A DNA stretch of 64,000 bases from Pseudomonas sp. MUP55 (GTDB lineage Bacteria > Pseudomonadota > Gammaproteobacteria > Pseudomonadales > Pseudomonadaceae): assembly GCF_034043515.1 (NCBI RefSeq), contig NZ_CP138214.1:1426001-1490000 (forward strand), given 5' to 3'. Under the pieces are notes generated by a model. It was not told the origin of the DNA, did no database searches, and worked only from the letters and a program-made list of their open reading frames with translations. The translations under genes were made by a program, and so were the position numbers. This document shows positions 16,698-25,515 of this stretch, piece after piece (the stretch's first letter is position 1; every line of letters begins with the position of its first letter).

Positions 16698-19289
16698 TTA
16701 CGCCGCGGGTGCGGGCTCAGCCTTCGCCGCAGGTTTGGGCAGTGAAGACAGGAACGCCATGATCAGCGCCGCCACATACGGCAGCGACTGCACCAGCAGC
16801 ATCACCACCCAGAAGCGCATGTCATTGCTCGGCAGGCCCTGCACCAGGTAGATCCCCAGCGCCGCGCCCCACAACAGCAGCATGATGAACATCTCTTCGC
16901 GGGCTTCGGAAATGGCTACCCAGAAGCCGTGGTTATCGGCGTTTTTCGGCGTGCGAAAGAACGGAATGCTGGTGGTGAAGAAGCCATACAGCACCGCCTT
17001 GGCAATGGTGTGCGACAACGCCAGGCCGGCCAGCGCCGCGCAAAATGCATCCTTGAGGTTGACTCCGACCGCACGGCGGTAGAGGAAGATGATCTTGCCC
17101 ACCTTGAACACGAACAGCGCCAACGGCGGGATGGCGAAGATCAGCAACGGCGGATCGACACGGGTCGGCACGATGACCATCGCCGCCGACCACAACAGCG
17201 CGCCGACGGTGAAGAAGATGTTCATGCCATCGGCCACCCACGGCAGCCAGCCCGCGAGGAAGTGATAGCGCTGGCCACGGGTCAGCTCAGTGTCCTTGCC
17301 GCGCAGCAGGCTGGCGGTGTGGCGCTTGATGATCTGAATCGCGCCATAGGCCCAGCGGAAACGCTGTTTCTTGAAGTCGATAAAGGTATCGGGCATCAGG
17401 CCTTTGCCGTAGCTGTCGTGGTAATACGCCGCCGACAAGCCTTTTTCGAACACGCGCAGGCCCAGTTCGGCGTCTTCACAGATGCACCAGTCGGCCCAGC
17501 CCAGCTCTTCGAGCACCGAGCGACGGGTCATGGTCATGGTGCCGTGCTGGATGATCGCGTCGCGGTCGTTACGGGTGACCATGCCGATATGGAAGAAGCC
17601 TTTATATTCCGCATAGCAGAGCTTCTTGAAGGTGCTTTCGTTCTGGTCGCGGTAATCCTGTGGCGACTGCACCACGGCGATTTTCGGGTCGGCGAAGTGC
17701 GGCACCATGTGCTTGAGCCAGTTGGGCGAGACGCAGTAGTCGGAGTCGATCACCGCGATCACTTCGGCGTCCTTGGCGGTGTGCGGAATCAGGTAGTTCA
17801 GCGCGCCGCCCTTGAAACCGGCCAGTGGCGCGACGTGGAAGAACTTGAAACGCGGGCCCAGGGTTTGGCAGTAGTCGCGCACCGGTTCCCATACCGCCGG
17901 GTCCTTGGTGTTGTTGTCGATGATCAGGACTTCGTAGTCCGGGTAATCGAGTGCGGCCAGGGCGTCGAGGGTCTGTTTGACCATTTCCGGCGGCTCGTTG
18001 TAGCACGGCACGTGGATCGACACTTTCGGGCGGTAGTCCGATTCCCCTTCTACCGGCAGGAATTCACGCCGGCGCTTGTGAGTCCACACCGCTTCGGCCA
18101 GTTCGTGGGCTTCGGTCAACAACACGATGAATACGCCCATGGCACCCAGCGCCAGCAAGAAACCGACGGTCAGGCTGAACCAGGTGCTGTATTGCTGGCT
18201 GTAGTCGTAGCCGATCCATACCAGCACCGAGCCGCACAGGAACGCGATAAACGTCAGGAAGGTACGGCCGCGCTGGCGCAAGGCCGAACCGTCGATCATT
18301 AACAGGGTCAGCGACAGCAGGGCCAGTACCACCGAGCCGATCGCCAGCACGCGCCATTGCGGAATGGCGACCACCGGCCCTTCAAAGTTGAATTTTTGCT
18401 GGCGCGCGGCGTTGTACACGCCCCAATAGGCGCCGGCAGAACCTTCATCGCTGACTTTCCACGGTTGGTCGAAGGCTTCGATCACAAAATAGTTGAAGCC
18501 TTGGCGATTGAGCTTGTTCACCAGCGTGCGCAGGTAAATCGCCTGGTCCGCCGGGGACGATTCATTGCCGCCGCGCATGCGCCCGTTACTTGGCCAGCCA
18601 ACCTCCGACAACAGCAGCGGCTTTTTCGGGAACATCTTCTTCAGGTCCCGGGCGCGGTCGAGTACGTACTGGCCGGCCTTGTCCATCGGAATGAATTCCC
18701 AGAACGGCAGGATGTGCGCGGCGATCAGGTCGACGTGCTTGGCCAGTTGCGGGTTCTTTTCCCAGATGTGCCATTGCTCGGAGGTGGTCACCGGCACTTT
18801 CACAGCGGCGCGCACCCGGTCCAGCAGCACGATCAGCGCCTCTGGGGTGATTTCTTCACGGAACAGCGCCTCGTTACCCACCACCACCCGCACAACGCTG
18901 CGCGAGCTGTTGGCGATCTCGATGGCGCGCTGGATTTCGCGTTCGTTGCGCTCAAGATCGGGGCTGATCCAGATACCCAGGGTCACCCGCAGGCCGAACT
19001 CTTCCGCCAGCTTGGGGATATCGCCCAGGGTGCCGTCGACCGAGTAGGTACGGATGTTGTCCGTCAGCTTGCTCATGATCTCGAGGTCGCGACGCATCTG
19101 GTCGTCGCTCGGGTATTGGTTTTTCTGTGGATACTGGCCTTGCTGGAACGGCGAGTAAGAAAACCCGGAGATCTGTTCAGGCCAGTTGGGGGTAGTGACC
19201 GGGCGGTTGATCAGCGCCCAGAAGCCAGTGAACAGTGCGGCAATAGCCAGCACCACCACCAGGTTGAGTCCAAATTTACGCGATGACAT
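16698..19289 (-). CDS. ndvB: GT2 glucosyltransferase with N-terminal GH17-like domain, NdvB-type
   Basis: This 863-residue inner-membrane protein is predicted to make beta-1,3-glucan. After one signal-anchor helix (about 9-27), a periplasmic GH17-like domain shows VVVGNEALFR with E140 and LLSEVGWPSNG with E229, the two glutamates of that fold. Several membrane helices follow, then a GT2 domain with VIDSDYC, CEDAELGLR and KKQRFRWAYGA, and a final membrane bundle. The length equals P. aeruginosa NdvB (863 aa, biofilm glucans, tobramycin tolerance), and dapE is its neighbour there too, as I recall. ATG 19289 was chosen to place the anchor at the N-terminus. Confidence 0.85.
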   Translation of the reverse strand: MSSRKFGLNLVVVLAIAALFTGFWALINRPVTTPNWPEQISGFSYSPFQQGQYPQKNQYPSDDQMRRDLEIMSKLTDNIRTYSVDGTLGDIPKLAEEFGLRVTLGIWISPDLERNEREIQRAIEIANSSRSVVRVVVGNEALFREEITPEALIVLLDRVRAAVKVPVTTSEQWHIWEKNPQLAKHVDLIAAHILPFWEFIPMDKAGQYVLDRARDLKKMFPKKPLLLSEVGWPSNGRMRGGNESSPADQAIYLRTLVNKLNRQGFNYFVIEAFDQPWKVSDEGSAGAYWGVYNAARQQKFNFEGPVVAIPQWRVLAIGSVVLALLSLTLLMIDGSALRQRGRTFLTFIAFLCGSVLVWIGYDYSQQYSTWFSLTVGFLLALGAMGVFIVLLTEAHELAEAVWTHKRRREFLPVEGESDYRPKVSIHVPCYNEPPEMVKQTLDALAALDYPDYEVLIIDNNTKDPAVWEPVRDYCQTLGPRFKFFHVAPLAGFKGGALNYLIPHTAKDAEVIAVIDSDYCVSPNWLKHMVPHFADPKIAVVQSPQDYRDQNESTFKKLCYAEYKGFFHIGMVTRNDRDAIIQHGTMTMTRRSVLEELGWADWCICEDAELGLRVFEKGLSAAYYHDSYGKGLMPDTFIDFKKQRFRWAYGAIQIIKRHTASLLRGKDTELTRGQRYHFLAGWLPWVADGMNIFFTVGALLWSAAMVIVPTRVDPPLLIFAIPPLALFVFKVGKIIFLYRRAVGVNLKDAFCAALAGLALSHTIAKAVLYGFFTTSIPFFRTPKNADNHGFWVAISEAREEMFIMLLLWGAALGIYLVQGLPSNDMRFWVVMLLVQSLPYVAALIMAFLSSLPKPAAKAEPAPAA

Positions 19290-19506
19290 GGCGATTTCGG
19301 GTTCCAAAGGGTGTGGAACGAAAAGAGGTGTCGGCCTGCGCCGAACGGCGCGCATCCTACACCGGCCTTTCCCTGAGCGTACAGCAGACAGAGAAAAGCC
19401 GGACGTTAGTCCGCGAATGTTCACCTAAGTTCTTTACTTGTAACTTGTAGCTTAAAACTTGCCGCTGCGTAGCCCATAATGCGCGCCGGTTTTTGGGGTA
19501 ATGGTC

Positions 19507-20316
19507 ATGAGCACAGAAGATCCACGGTTTGCAGGCGTTGCCCGCTTGTATGGCATTGAAGGCCTGGAACGCTTGAAAGCGGCCCATGTGGCGATCGTCG
19601 GCGTTGGCGGCGTGGGCTCGTGGGCGGCGGAAGCCATCGCCCGCTGCGGGGTGGGCGAGATTTCGCTGTTTGACCTGGATGACGTCTGCGTCAGCAACAG
19701 CAACCGCCAGTTGCATGCGCTGGACAGCACCGTGGGCAAACCCAAGGTCCAAGTGATGGCCGAACGTCTGCGCGGCATCAACCCGGCGTGCACGGTGCAT
19801 GCGGTGGCGGATTTCGTGACGCGCGACACCATGGCCGAGTACATCACCCCGAACATTGATTGCGTGATCGACTGCATCGACGCGGTCAACGCCAAGGCGG
19901 CGCTGATTGCCTGGTGCAAACGCCGCAAGATCCAGATCATTACCACCGGTGGCGCCGGCGGGCAGATCGACCCGACGCTGATCCAGGTGTGTGACCTGAA
20001 CCGCACCTTCAACGATCCGCTGGCCTCGAAAGTGCGCTCCACGTTGCGCCGCGACTATGGTTTCTCACGCACCGTGACCCGTCATTACAGCGTGCCGTGC
20101 GTGTTTTCCACCGAGCAACTGCGCTACCCCAAGCCCGATGGCAGCATCTGTTTGCAGAAGAGTTTTGTCGGCGACGGCGTCAAGCTCGATTGTGCCGGTG
20201 GCTTTGGCGCGGTGATGATGGTGACGGCCACGTTCGGCATGGTGGCGGCCACCAAGGCGGTGGACAAGATCGTGGCGGGGGTGCGCCGGCCGTCGGAGCG
20301 GGTCAAGCCCGCCTGA
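19507..20316 (+). CDS. tcdA: tRNA threonylcarbamoyladenosine dehydratase TcdA (CsdL)
   Basis: This 269-residue E1-like enzyme makes cyclic t6A at tRNA position 37, using ATP. The adenylation nucleotide loop is VAIVGVGGVGSWAAEAIARC, followed by LFDLDDVCVSNSNRQLHA, VIDCIDAVNAKAALI and the later TTGGAGGQIDPT. The C-terminal part includes GGFGAVMMVTATFGMVAA. I prefer ATG 19507 because GGGGTA is then 6 bases upstream; ATG 19501 in the same frame is the alternative. It is convergent with csdE-csdA, the sulfur-transfer pair its E. coli homologue is encoded with. Confidence 0.93.
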   Translation: MSTEDPRFAGVARLYGIEGLERLKAAHVAIVGVGGVGSWAAEAIARCGVGEISLFDLDDVCVSNSNRQLHALDSTVGKPKVQVMAERLRGINPACTVHAVADFVTRDTMAEYITPNIDCVIDCIDAVNAKAALIAWCKRRKIQIITTGGAGGQIDPTLIQVCDLNRTFNDPLASKVRSTLRRDYGFSRTVTRHYSVPCVFSTEQLRYPKPDGSICLQKSFVGDGVKLDCAGGFGAVMMVTATFGMVAATKAVDKIVAGVRRPSERVKPA

Positions 20317-20342
20317 ATCGAAGCATGTTGTTCAGCCCAAAA

Positions 20343-20362
20343 TGTGGAAGGGGCCTTGCCCT
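20343..20362. repeat. Solitary degenerate REP unit
   Basis: TGTGGAAGGGGCCTTGCCCT differs from the GI unit by a few changes and has no partner nearby. It sits 27 bp after the tcdA stop, next to the GII element. Confidence 0.5.
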
Positions 20363-20393
20363 AATGCCAGTCAGTTAAGCGAAAGCGGTTCAA

Positions 20394-20492
20394 TGTAGGA
20401 GCGAGCTTGCTCGCGAAAAACGCCTAGGCAACGCGTTCATTCTGGATAAACGCGGGGGCCCTGAGTTCTTCGCGAGCAAGCTCGCTCCTACA
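20394..20492. repeat. GII-type REPIN (TGTAGGAGCGAGCTTGCTCG)
   Basis: The left arm TGTAGGAGCGAGCTTGCTCG and the right arm CGAGCAAGCTCGCTCCTACA are exact inverted copies about 99 bp end to end. This is a second REPIN family, clearly different from the TGTGGGAGGGGGC type. It lies between the convergent stops of tcdA and csdE. Confidence 0.9.
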
Positions 20493-20503
20493 GTGAACCA
20501 ATT

Positions 20504-20917
20504 TCAGTTTTGGGTCTGGCTCAGGGAACGCATGCGCTGCAGCACCGCATTGAGGCCATTGCTGCGTGACGGTGAGAGCTGGCGCGACAAGCCCAGTTGA
20601 TTGAACCACTCAGGCAGGTCAACCGCCTGCAACTGCGCAGCCGACAACCCATTGACCCGTGCCAGCAACAACGCCACCAGCCCACGAATCATCCGCGCCT
20701 CGCTGCTGGCGGCAAACTGCCAGTGACCGTCCTCTAAGCGTCCCACCAACCACACCAGGCTTTCGCAGCCGTGCACCAGATTGGCGTCGACCTTGTCGGC
20801 CTCCGTCAGAGCCGGCAGCCGCTCGCCCCATTGCATCAACAGGCGTGCGCGTTGCTCCCAGCTGCCTATGGCCTGGAACGCTTGCAGTGCGGCCACCGCG
20901 TCCGTCGGCAAGCTCAT
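20504..20917 (-). CDS. csdE: SufE/CsdE-type sulfur acceptor protein
   Basis: This 137-residue protein accepts persulfide sulfur from a cysteine desulfurase. The acceptor cysteine is C51 in NLVHGCESLVWLV, and the family's RMIRGLVALLLARVNGLSA helix follows. Its ATG overlaps the csdA stop by four bases (ATGA), so the two are translationally coupled. Pairing with the CsdA-like enzyme and the nearby tcdA makes CsdE a better name than SufE, but sequence alone does not separate the two. Confidence 0.88.
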   Translation of the reverse strand: MSLPTDAVAALQAFQAIGSWEQRARLLMQWGERLPALTEADKVDANLVHGCESLVWLVGRLEDGHWQFAASSEARMIRGLVALLLARVNGLSAAQLQAVDLPEWFNQLGLSRQLSPSRSNGLNAVLQRMRSLSQTQN

Positions 20918-22119
20918 CGCAACATATCCAGCGCCTGGTCCAGTGCTTCAAAGAAACGCTCCAGGTCGTCGGAGTCGTTGTACAGCGCCAGGGACACGCG
21001 GATCGCCCCCGACAACTGCAGCGCCTTGAGCAACGGCATCGCACAGTGATGACCGGCACGCACGGCAATCCCCTGTTCGGTCAGCAAGTGGGCGAGGTCG
21101 GCGTTATGCACGCCCTCGACCACAAAGCTGACCAACGCCACCTGCGGCGCGCCCAATACGTGCACGCCGTTGCGCGCCTTCAAGCCGCGCAGCAGATAAT
21201 CGTGCAGCGCCGCCTCGTGCCTGACCACCGCCTGTTGATCCAGCGAAGTCAGGTAGTCGAGCGTCGCGCCCAGGCCGATCACACCGGCAATTGGCGGCGT
21301 TCCCGCTTCAAAACCCAGCGGGGCAGGGCGGAAGCTGGCGCTGTGGTAATCGGCCTGCTGCACCATCTCGCCGCCGAACTGCCAGTGGCGCAGGTGATGC
21401 AAGGCTTCATGGCGGCCGTATAACACGCCGACCCCGTCCGGGCCGTACAGCTTGTGGCTGGAAAATACGTAGAAGTCGCAGCCCAGGGCCTGCACGTCGT
21501 GGCGGCCGTGGACGATGCCTTGGGCGCCGTCGATCACCGTCAGTGTGCCGTGGGTGCGGGCCAGCCCGAGCAAGGCATCGAGCGGTTGCCAGGCGCCGAG
21601 TACGTTGGATAGCTGGCTTACCGCCAGCAGTCGGGTACGCGGGCCGATCAGCCGTGCGGCGGCCTCAAGGTCAATCACACCGTCAGCCTCCAGTGGCAAT
21701 ACCACCAGGGTCAGTGCGCGACGTTTGGCCAGTTGCTGCCAGGGCAGCAGGTTGGCGTGGTGTTCCAGGGCGCTGATGGCAATCTCATCGCCCGCATTGA
21801 ATAAGTGCTCCAGGCCATAGGCCAGGAGGTTCAGCGCAGAGGTTGCGCCGTGGGTAAACACCACCTGCCCGCTGTCGCCCGCATTCAACCACTGCATCAC
21901 CTTGCTGCGACTGTCTTCAAACGCCTGGGTCGCGTGGGCACCCGGCAGATGCTGGGCACGGTGCACATTGGCTGCGCCATTGGCGTAGTAATGGCTGATT
22001 GCATCCAGCAGGGCTTGGGGTTTTTGCGTGGTGGCGGCGTTGTCCAGGTAGGTCTGGTCCTGGCGTTGCAGGGTGGCGATGGCTGGGAAATCAGCACGCC
22101 AGGGGGAGGGCACAAGCAT
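20914..22119 (-). CDS. csdA: Class V aminotransferase-fold cysteine desulfurase (CsdA/SufS type)
   Basis: This 401-residue PLP enzyme moves cysteine sulfur to its acceptor. It shows TYLDNAATTQKPQALLDAI at the N-terminus, NVHRAQHLPG, the PLP lysine in YVFSSHKLYGPDGVGVLYG, and the group II catalytic cysteine C359 in AVRAGHHCAMPLLKAL. ATG 22119 is chosen over a TTG nine bases upstream. It is the first gene of a csdA-csdE unit. A role in the cyclic t6A pathway and Fe-S or general sulfur supply is inferred from the neighbours. Confidence 0.88.
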   Translation of the reverse strand: MLVPSPWRADFPAIATLQRQDQTYLDNAATTQKPQALLDAISHYYANGAANVHRAQHLPGAHATQAFEDSRSKVMQWLNAGDSGQVVFTHGATSALNLLAYGLEHLFNAGDEIAISALEHHANLLPWQQLAKRRALTLVVLPLEADGVIDLEAAARLIGPRTRLLAVSQLSNVLGAWQPLDALLGLARTHGTLTVIDGAQGIVHGRHDVQALGCDFYVFSSHKLYGPDGVGVLYGRHEALHHLRHWQFGGEMVQQADYHSASFRPAPLGFEAGTPPIAGVIGLGATLDYLTSLDQQAVVRHEAALHDYLLRGLKARNGVHVLGAPQVALVSFVVEGVHNADLAHLLTEQGIAVRAGHHCAMPLLKALQLSGAIRVSLALYNDSDDLERFFEALDQALDMLR

Positions 22120-22138
22120 GATGTTCAAGACTCGTATA

Positions 22139-22169
22139 AGCGAGCCGCACCCTGAAGGTGCGGCTCGCT
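22139..22169 (-). terminator. Strong hairpin after dapD
   Basis: Arms AGCGAGCCGCACC (22139-22151) and GGTGCGGCTCGCT (22157-22169) are perfect 13-bp complements with a 5-nt loop. It lies 20 bp beyond the dapD stop and before csdA. The sequence after it on the minus strand (TATACGAGTCTT) is only moderately T-rich. Confidence 0.65.
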
Positions 22170-22189
22170 GGGCGGCATCGAGTGGCTGC

Positions 22190-23224
22190 TTAGTTGTGAG
22201 CGTGCAGCGTTTCGTTCAGTTCGATGGCCGATTTGTGGGTTTTGCACTCCACGGCACCGGTCTCGGAGTTGCGACGGAACAGCAGGTCCGGCTGGCCCGC
22301 CAGTTCACGCGCCTTGACCACTTTGACCAGTTGGTTCTTCTCGTCCAGCAAGGCGACCTTGGTGCCGGCGGTGACGTACAGGCCGGACTCCACGGTGTTG
22401 CGGTCGCCCAGCGGGATACCGATACCGGCGTTGGCGCCGATCAGGCAGCCTTCGCCGACCTTGATCACGATGTTACCGCCACCGGAGAGCGTGCCCATGG
22501 TCGAGCAGCCGCCGCCCAGGTCCGAACCCTTGCCGACGAACACGCCAGCCGATACGCGGCCTTCGATCATGCCCGGGCCTTCGGTGCCGGCGTTGAAGTT
22601 GATGAAACCTTCGTGCATGACGGTGGTGCCTTCGCCCACGTAGGCACCCAGGCGCAGGCGGGCGGCGTCAGCGATACGCACGCCGCTCGGCACCACGTAG
22701 TCGGTCATTTTCGGGAATTTGTCCACCGAGAACACTTCCAGCAGATCGCCGCGCAGGCGCGCTTCCAGCTGGCGTTCGGCCAGTTCAGCGATATCGATGG
22801 CGCCCTGGCTGGTCCAGGCCACGTTCGGCAGCTGCGGGAACACACCGGCCAGGTGCAGGCCGTGAGGCTTGACCAGGCGATGGGACAACAGGTGCAGCTT
22901 GAGGTAGGCCTCAGGCGTGGAGGTCAGCGCGGCATCTTCGGCCAGCAAGGTCGCCACCAGCGGGGTATGGCTTTCAGCCAGACGGCTGAGCAGGGCGGCC
23001 TGGGCGGAATCGACGCCTTTGAGCGCGTCGGCCAGTTGCAGGGCCTGGGTGACGGTGAAGGTAATCGCCTGGTTGCCTTCGGTGTAACCGAGGATCGGCG
23101 CAATGGCCGCGACGATGTCAGCCGACGGGTTGAGCAGGGGTTGTGCGTAAAACACTTCCAGCCAAGCACCTTGGCGGTTCTGAGTGCCGACGCCGAAGCC
23201 CAGGCTGAACAGGGAATTGGACAT
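22190..23224 (-). CDS. dapD: Tetrahydrodipicolinate N-succinyltransferase
   Basis: This 344-residue left-handed beta-helix acyltransferase succinylates tetrahydrodipicolinate in the DAP/lysine pathway. The N-terminal domain (about 1-165) is of the longer Pseudomonas/actinobacterial kind. The hexapeptide region runs from about 180 to 300 with VPSGVRIADAARLRLGAYVG, SAGVFVGKGSDLGGGCSTMG and GEGCLIGANAGIGIPLGDRN. ATG 23224 has TAGAGGTAACAG just before it. The gene is 33 bp downstream of the ArsC-like gene and probably in its unit. Confidence 0.94.
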   Translation of the reverse strand: MSNSLFSLGFGVGTQNRQGAWLEVFYAQPLLNPSADIVAAIAPILGYTEGNQAITFTVTQALQLADALKGVDSAQAALLSRLAESHTPLVATLLAEDAALTSTPEAYLKLHLLSHRLVKPHGLHLAGVFPQLPNVAWTSQGAIDIAELAERQLEARLRGDLLEVFSVDKFPKMTDYVVPSGVRIADAARLRLGAYVGEGTTVMHEGFINFNAGTEGPGMIEGRVSAGVFVGKGSDLGGGCSTMGTLSGGGNIVIKVGEGCLIGANAGIGIPLGDRNTVESGLYVTAGTKVALLDEKNQLVKVVKARELAGQPDLLFRRNSETGAVECKTHKSAIELNETLHAHN

Positions 23225-23257
23225 GCTGTTACCTCTACAAAAATGGAAAAGGCTGAC

Positions 23258-23620
23258 CTACTTGAGGGCCGCCGAATAACTCTCTGGCTTGAAGCCAATC
23301 AGGGTTCTGTCACCGAGATCGAGCACCGGGCGCTTGATCATCGAGGGTTGTGCGAGCATCAATTCAATGGCTTTCGACTGATCGAGATCGGCTTTGCGTT
23401 CGTCTTCGAGTTTGCGAAAGGTGGTGCCCGCACGGTTCAAAACCACCTGCCAACCGTGCTCGTTGCACCATTGGGTCAAGTGTTCGCGGTCGATACCGGC
23501 CGTTTTGTAATCATGGAACTCATAGCTCACAGCGTGCTCATCAAGCCAGGTGCGCGCCTTTTTCATGGTGTCGCAGGCTTTGATGCCGAAAAGGTGCAAG
23601 GTTTTGCTTGAAGCAGTCAA
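23258..23620 (-). CDS. ArsC/Spx-family reductase-like protein (YffB type)
   Basis: This 120-residue thioredoxin-fold protein has the family cysteine in LFGIKACDTMKKARTWL (C16), the WCNEHGWQVVLNRAGTTFRKL block, and the closing IKRPVLDLGDRTLIGFKPE. In arsenate reductases and YffB/Spx relatives this cysteine reacts with glutathione or a partner, but no true arsenate reductase function is implied. The start appears to be TTG at 23620 with a G-rich Shine-Dalgarno upstream. In E. coli, yffB is next to dapE; here the homologue precedes dapD. Confidence 0.83.
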   Translation of the reverse strand: MTASSKTLHLFGIKACDTMKKARTWLDEHAVSYEFHDYKTAGIDREHLTQWCNEHGWQVVLNRAGTTFRKLEDERKADLDQSKAIELMLAQPSMIKRPVLDLGDRTLIGFKPESYSAALK

Positions 23621-23820
23621 GGAATTGCCCCCCTTTGGACGAATGAAAAATGAAAGATCGCGGATTATGCCACGCTCAGCGCGTTTCGGCGCCGCCCGTC
23701 AGCAGGGTGCGACTTTTGTGCAAAAGCCAAGGCGCAGCATAGACGCCTAATATGGCACTTCAACGGACACATGTTGCCTGATGTGTGTCGTTGCAAGTCG
23801 ATTGTCTGGGAAACTGCGTT

Positions 23821-25464
23821 ATGCAAACCGCCTACACCGTTCTTATCCTGCTGATGCTGGTCAGCGTTTCGCGTCTGGTCGGGCGCATCATTCCCCTCCC
23901 GCTGCCACTGGTGCAGATTGGCGCCGGGGCCCTGCTGGCCTGGCCCACGCTGGGGCTGCACGTGGCGCTGGACCCGGAGCTGTTCCTGTTTCTGTTCCTG
24001 CCACCGCTGCTGTTTTCCGATGGCTGGCGCATGCCCAAGCGTGAGTTGTGGCGCTTGCGCGGGCCGATTCTGACGCTGGCCGTAGGGCTGGTGCTGTTCA
24101 CTGTGGTCGGCGCGGGTTATCTCATTCACTGGATTGTGCCGGCGATTCCGTTGCCGGTGGCCTTCGCCCTGGCCGCCGTGTTGTCGCCGACGGATGCCGT
24201 GGCGGTGTCGGCGATTTCCCAGAACCGCTTGCCCACGCCCTTGATGCACATGCTTCAGGGTGAGGCCTTGATGAATGACGCGTCGGGCCTGGTGACCTTC
24301 AAGTTTGCCCTGGCTGCCGCCCTGACCGGGGTGTTTTCCCTGGCTGATGCCAGCCTGACCTTTGTCTTGGTCGCCGTGGGCGGGCTCGCGGTGGGTGTGG
24401 CGTTGAGCTGGCTGGTGGGTCGTCTGCGCGCCTGGATGATCGCACGAGGTTGGGATGACCCGGCCACCCACGTGGTATTCATGTTGCTGCTGCCGTTCGC
24501 TGCCTACGTCCTGGCGGAACGCCTGGGGGCGTCGGGCATTTTGTCGGCGGTGGCGGCGGGCATGATGCAGAGCTGGCTGGACCTGCTGCCGCGTCAAACC
24601 AGTACGCGGCTGCTCAATCGCAGTGTCTGGTCGCTGCTGGAGTTTGCGTTCAATGGCCTGATCTTTCTGCTGCTGGGCCTGCAGCTGCCGGACATCATCA
24701 AGGCAGTGGTGAGCCATGAGACCACGGTGTGGCCGACCTTGATGTATCGCTGCCTGGACGTGATCGCGATTTTTGTGGTGCTGGTGGTGTTGCGCTTTAT
24801 CTGGGTGCAGAGCATTTGGCGGCTGTCAGGCCTGCTGCGTCGCGTGCGTGGCAAACCCGAGCTGACCCTGGTGCCTACGGCACGCTCCTGCTGGTTGCTG
24901 ACGGTGGGCGGCGTGCGCGGTGCGGTGACATTGGCGGGCGTGATGTCGGTGCCATTGCTGCTGGCGCCGGGCCAGGCTTTTCCGGAGCGCGACCTGCTGA
25001 TCTTCATCGCGGCCGGGGTCATCCTGTTGTCATTGGTGGCCGCTTGTATCGCGCTGCCGCTGCTGCTTCGCGGCATCGAAAAGAGCCCCGATGAGAAGCG
25101 TCACCGAGAGGTCCGCGAAGCCTGGAAAAAAACCGCTGTGGCGGCGATCCATGCGCTGGAGGCCGAAGAGCCTGATGAAGGCGCACTACCGGACGCGGCT
25201 CAAGCGGCGTTGGCCACTGAGCTCAAAGCGCGGTTGATGTCGGAATATCGCCACCAGCTCGAGGTATTCAACGATTCCGCCGAAGCCCAGGCACTGGCGC
25301 TGCAGATGGATAAGTTGGAACGCAAGCTGCGGCTCAAGGGGCTGCGCGCGCAGCGGCTGGAATTGTATCGTTTGAGCCGTCAACACCAGATTGGCGATGA
25401 CGTGTTACGCGAGGTCCTGGCGGATCTGGACATGAGTGAAGCGAACCTGGGCAGCGTCAAGTAG
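23821..25464 (+). CDS. Na+/H+ antiporter, CPA1 family
   Basis: This 547-residue inner-membrane cation/proton antiporter has about 12 membrane helices in residues 1-430. The ion-binding region is seen in LSPTDAVAVSAISQNRLP and GEALMNDASGLVTFKFALA, and the family arginine region in LLTVGGVRGAVTLAGVMS. The last 110 residues are a charged, helical cytoplasmic tail. ATG 23821 places the first helix at the N-terminus; an in-frame GTG at 23785 would add 12 residues. It is a single-gene unit, divergent from the ArsC-like gene and convergent with dapC. Confidence 0.88.
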   Translation: MQTAYTVLILLMLVSVSRLVGRIIPLPLPLVQIGAGALLAWPTLGLHVALDPELFLFLFLPPLLFSDGWRMPKRELWRLRGPILTLAVGLVLFTVVGAGYLIHWIVPAIPLPVAFALAAVLSPTDAVAVSAISQNRLPTPLMHMLQGEALMNDASGLVTFKFALAAALTGVFSLADASLTFVLVAVGGLAVGVALSWLVGRLRAWMIARGWDDPATHVVFMLLLPFAAYVLAERLGASGILSAVAAGMMQSWLDLLPRQTSTRLLNRSVWSLLEFAFNGLIFLLLGLQLPDIIKAVVSHETTVWPTLMYRCLDVIAIFVVLVVLRFIWVQSIWRLSGLLRRVRGKPELTLVPTARSCWLLTVGGVRGAVTLAGVMSVPLLLAPGQAFPERDLLIFIAAGVILLSLVAACIALPLLLRGIEKSPDEKRHREVREAWKKTAVAAIHALEAEEPDEGALPDAAQAALATELKARLMSEYRHQLEVFNDSAEAQALALQMDKLERKLRLKGLRAQRLELYRLSRQHQIGDDVLREVLADLDMSEANLGSVK

Positions 25465-25482
25465 TTCTGCTTTCGCTCGACG

Positions 25483-25507
25483 GCCGCCCCCACGGTGTGG
25501 GAGCGGC
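25483..25507. terminator. Hairpin between antiporter gene and dapC
   Basis: GCCGCCCCCAC pairs with GTGGGAGCGGC around a 3-nt loop, with one bulged A. It lies between two convergent stop codons and could serve both strands. A short TT follows on the plus side. Confidence 0.55.
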
Positions 25508-25515
25508 TTGGAACC

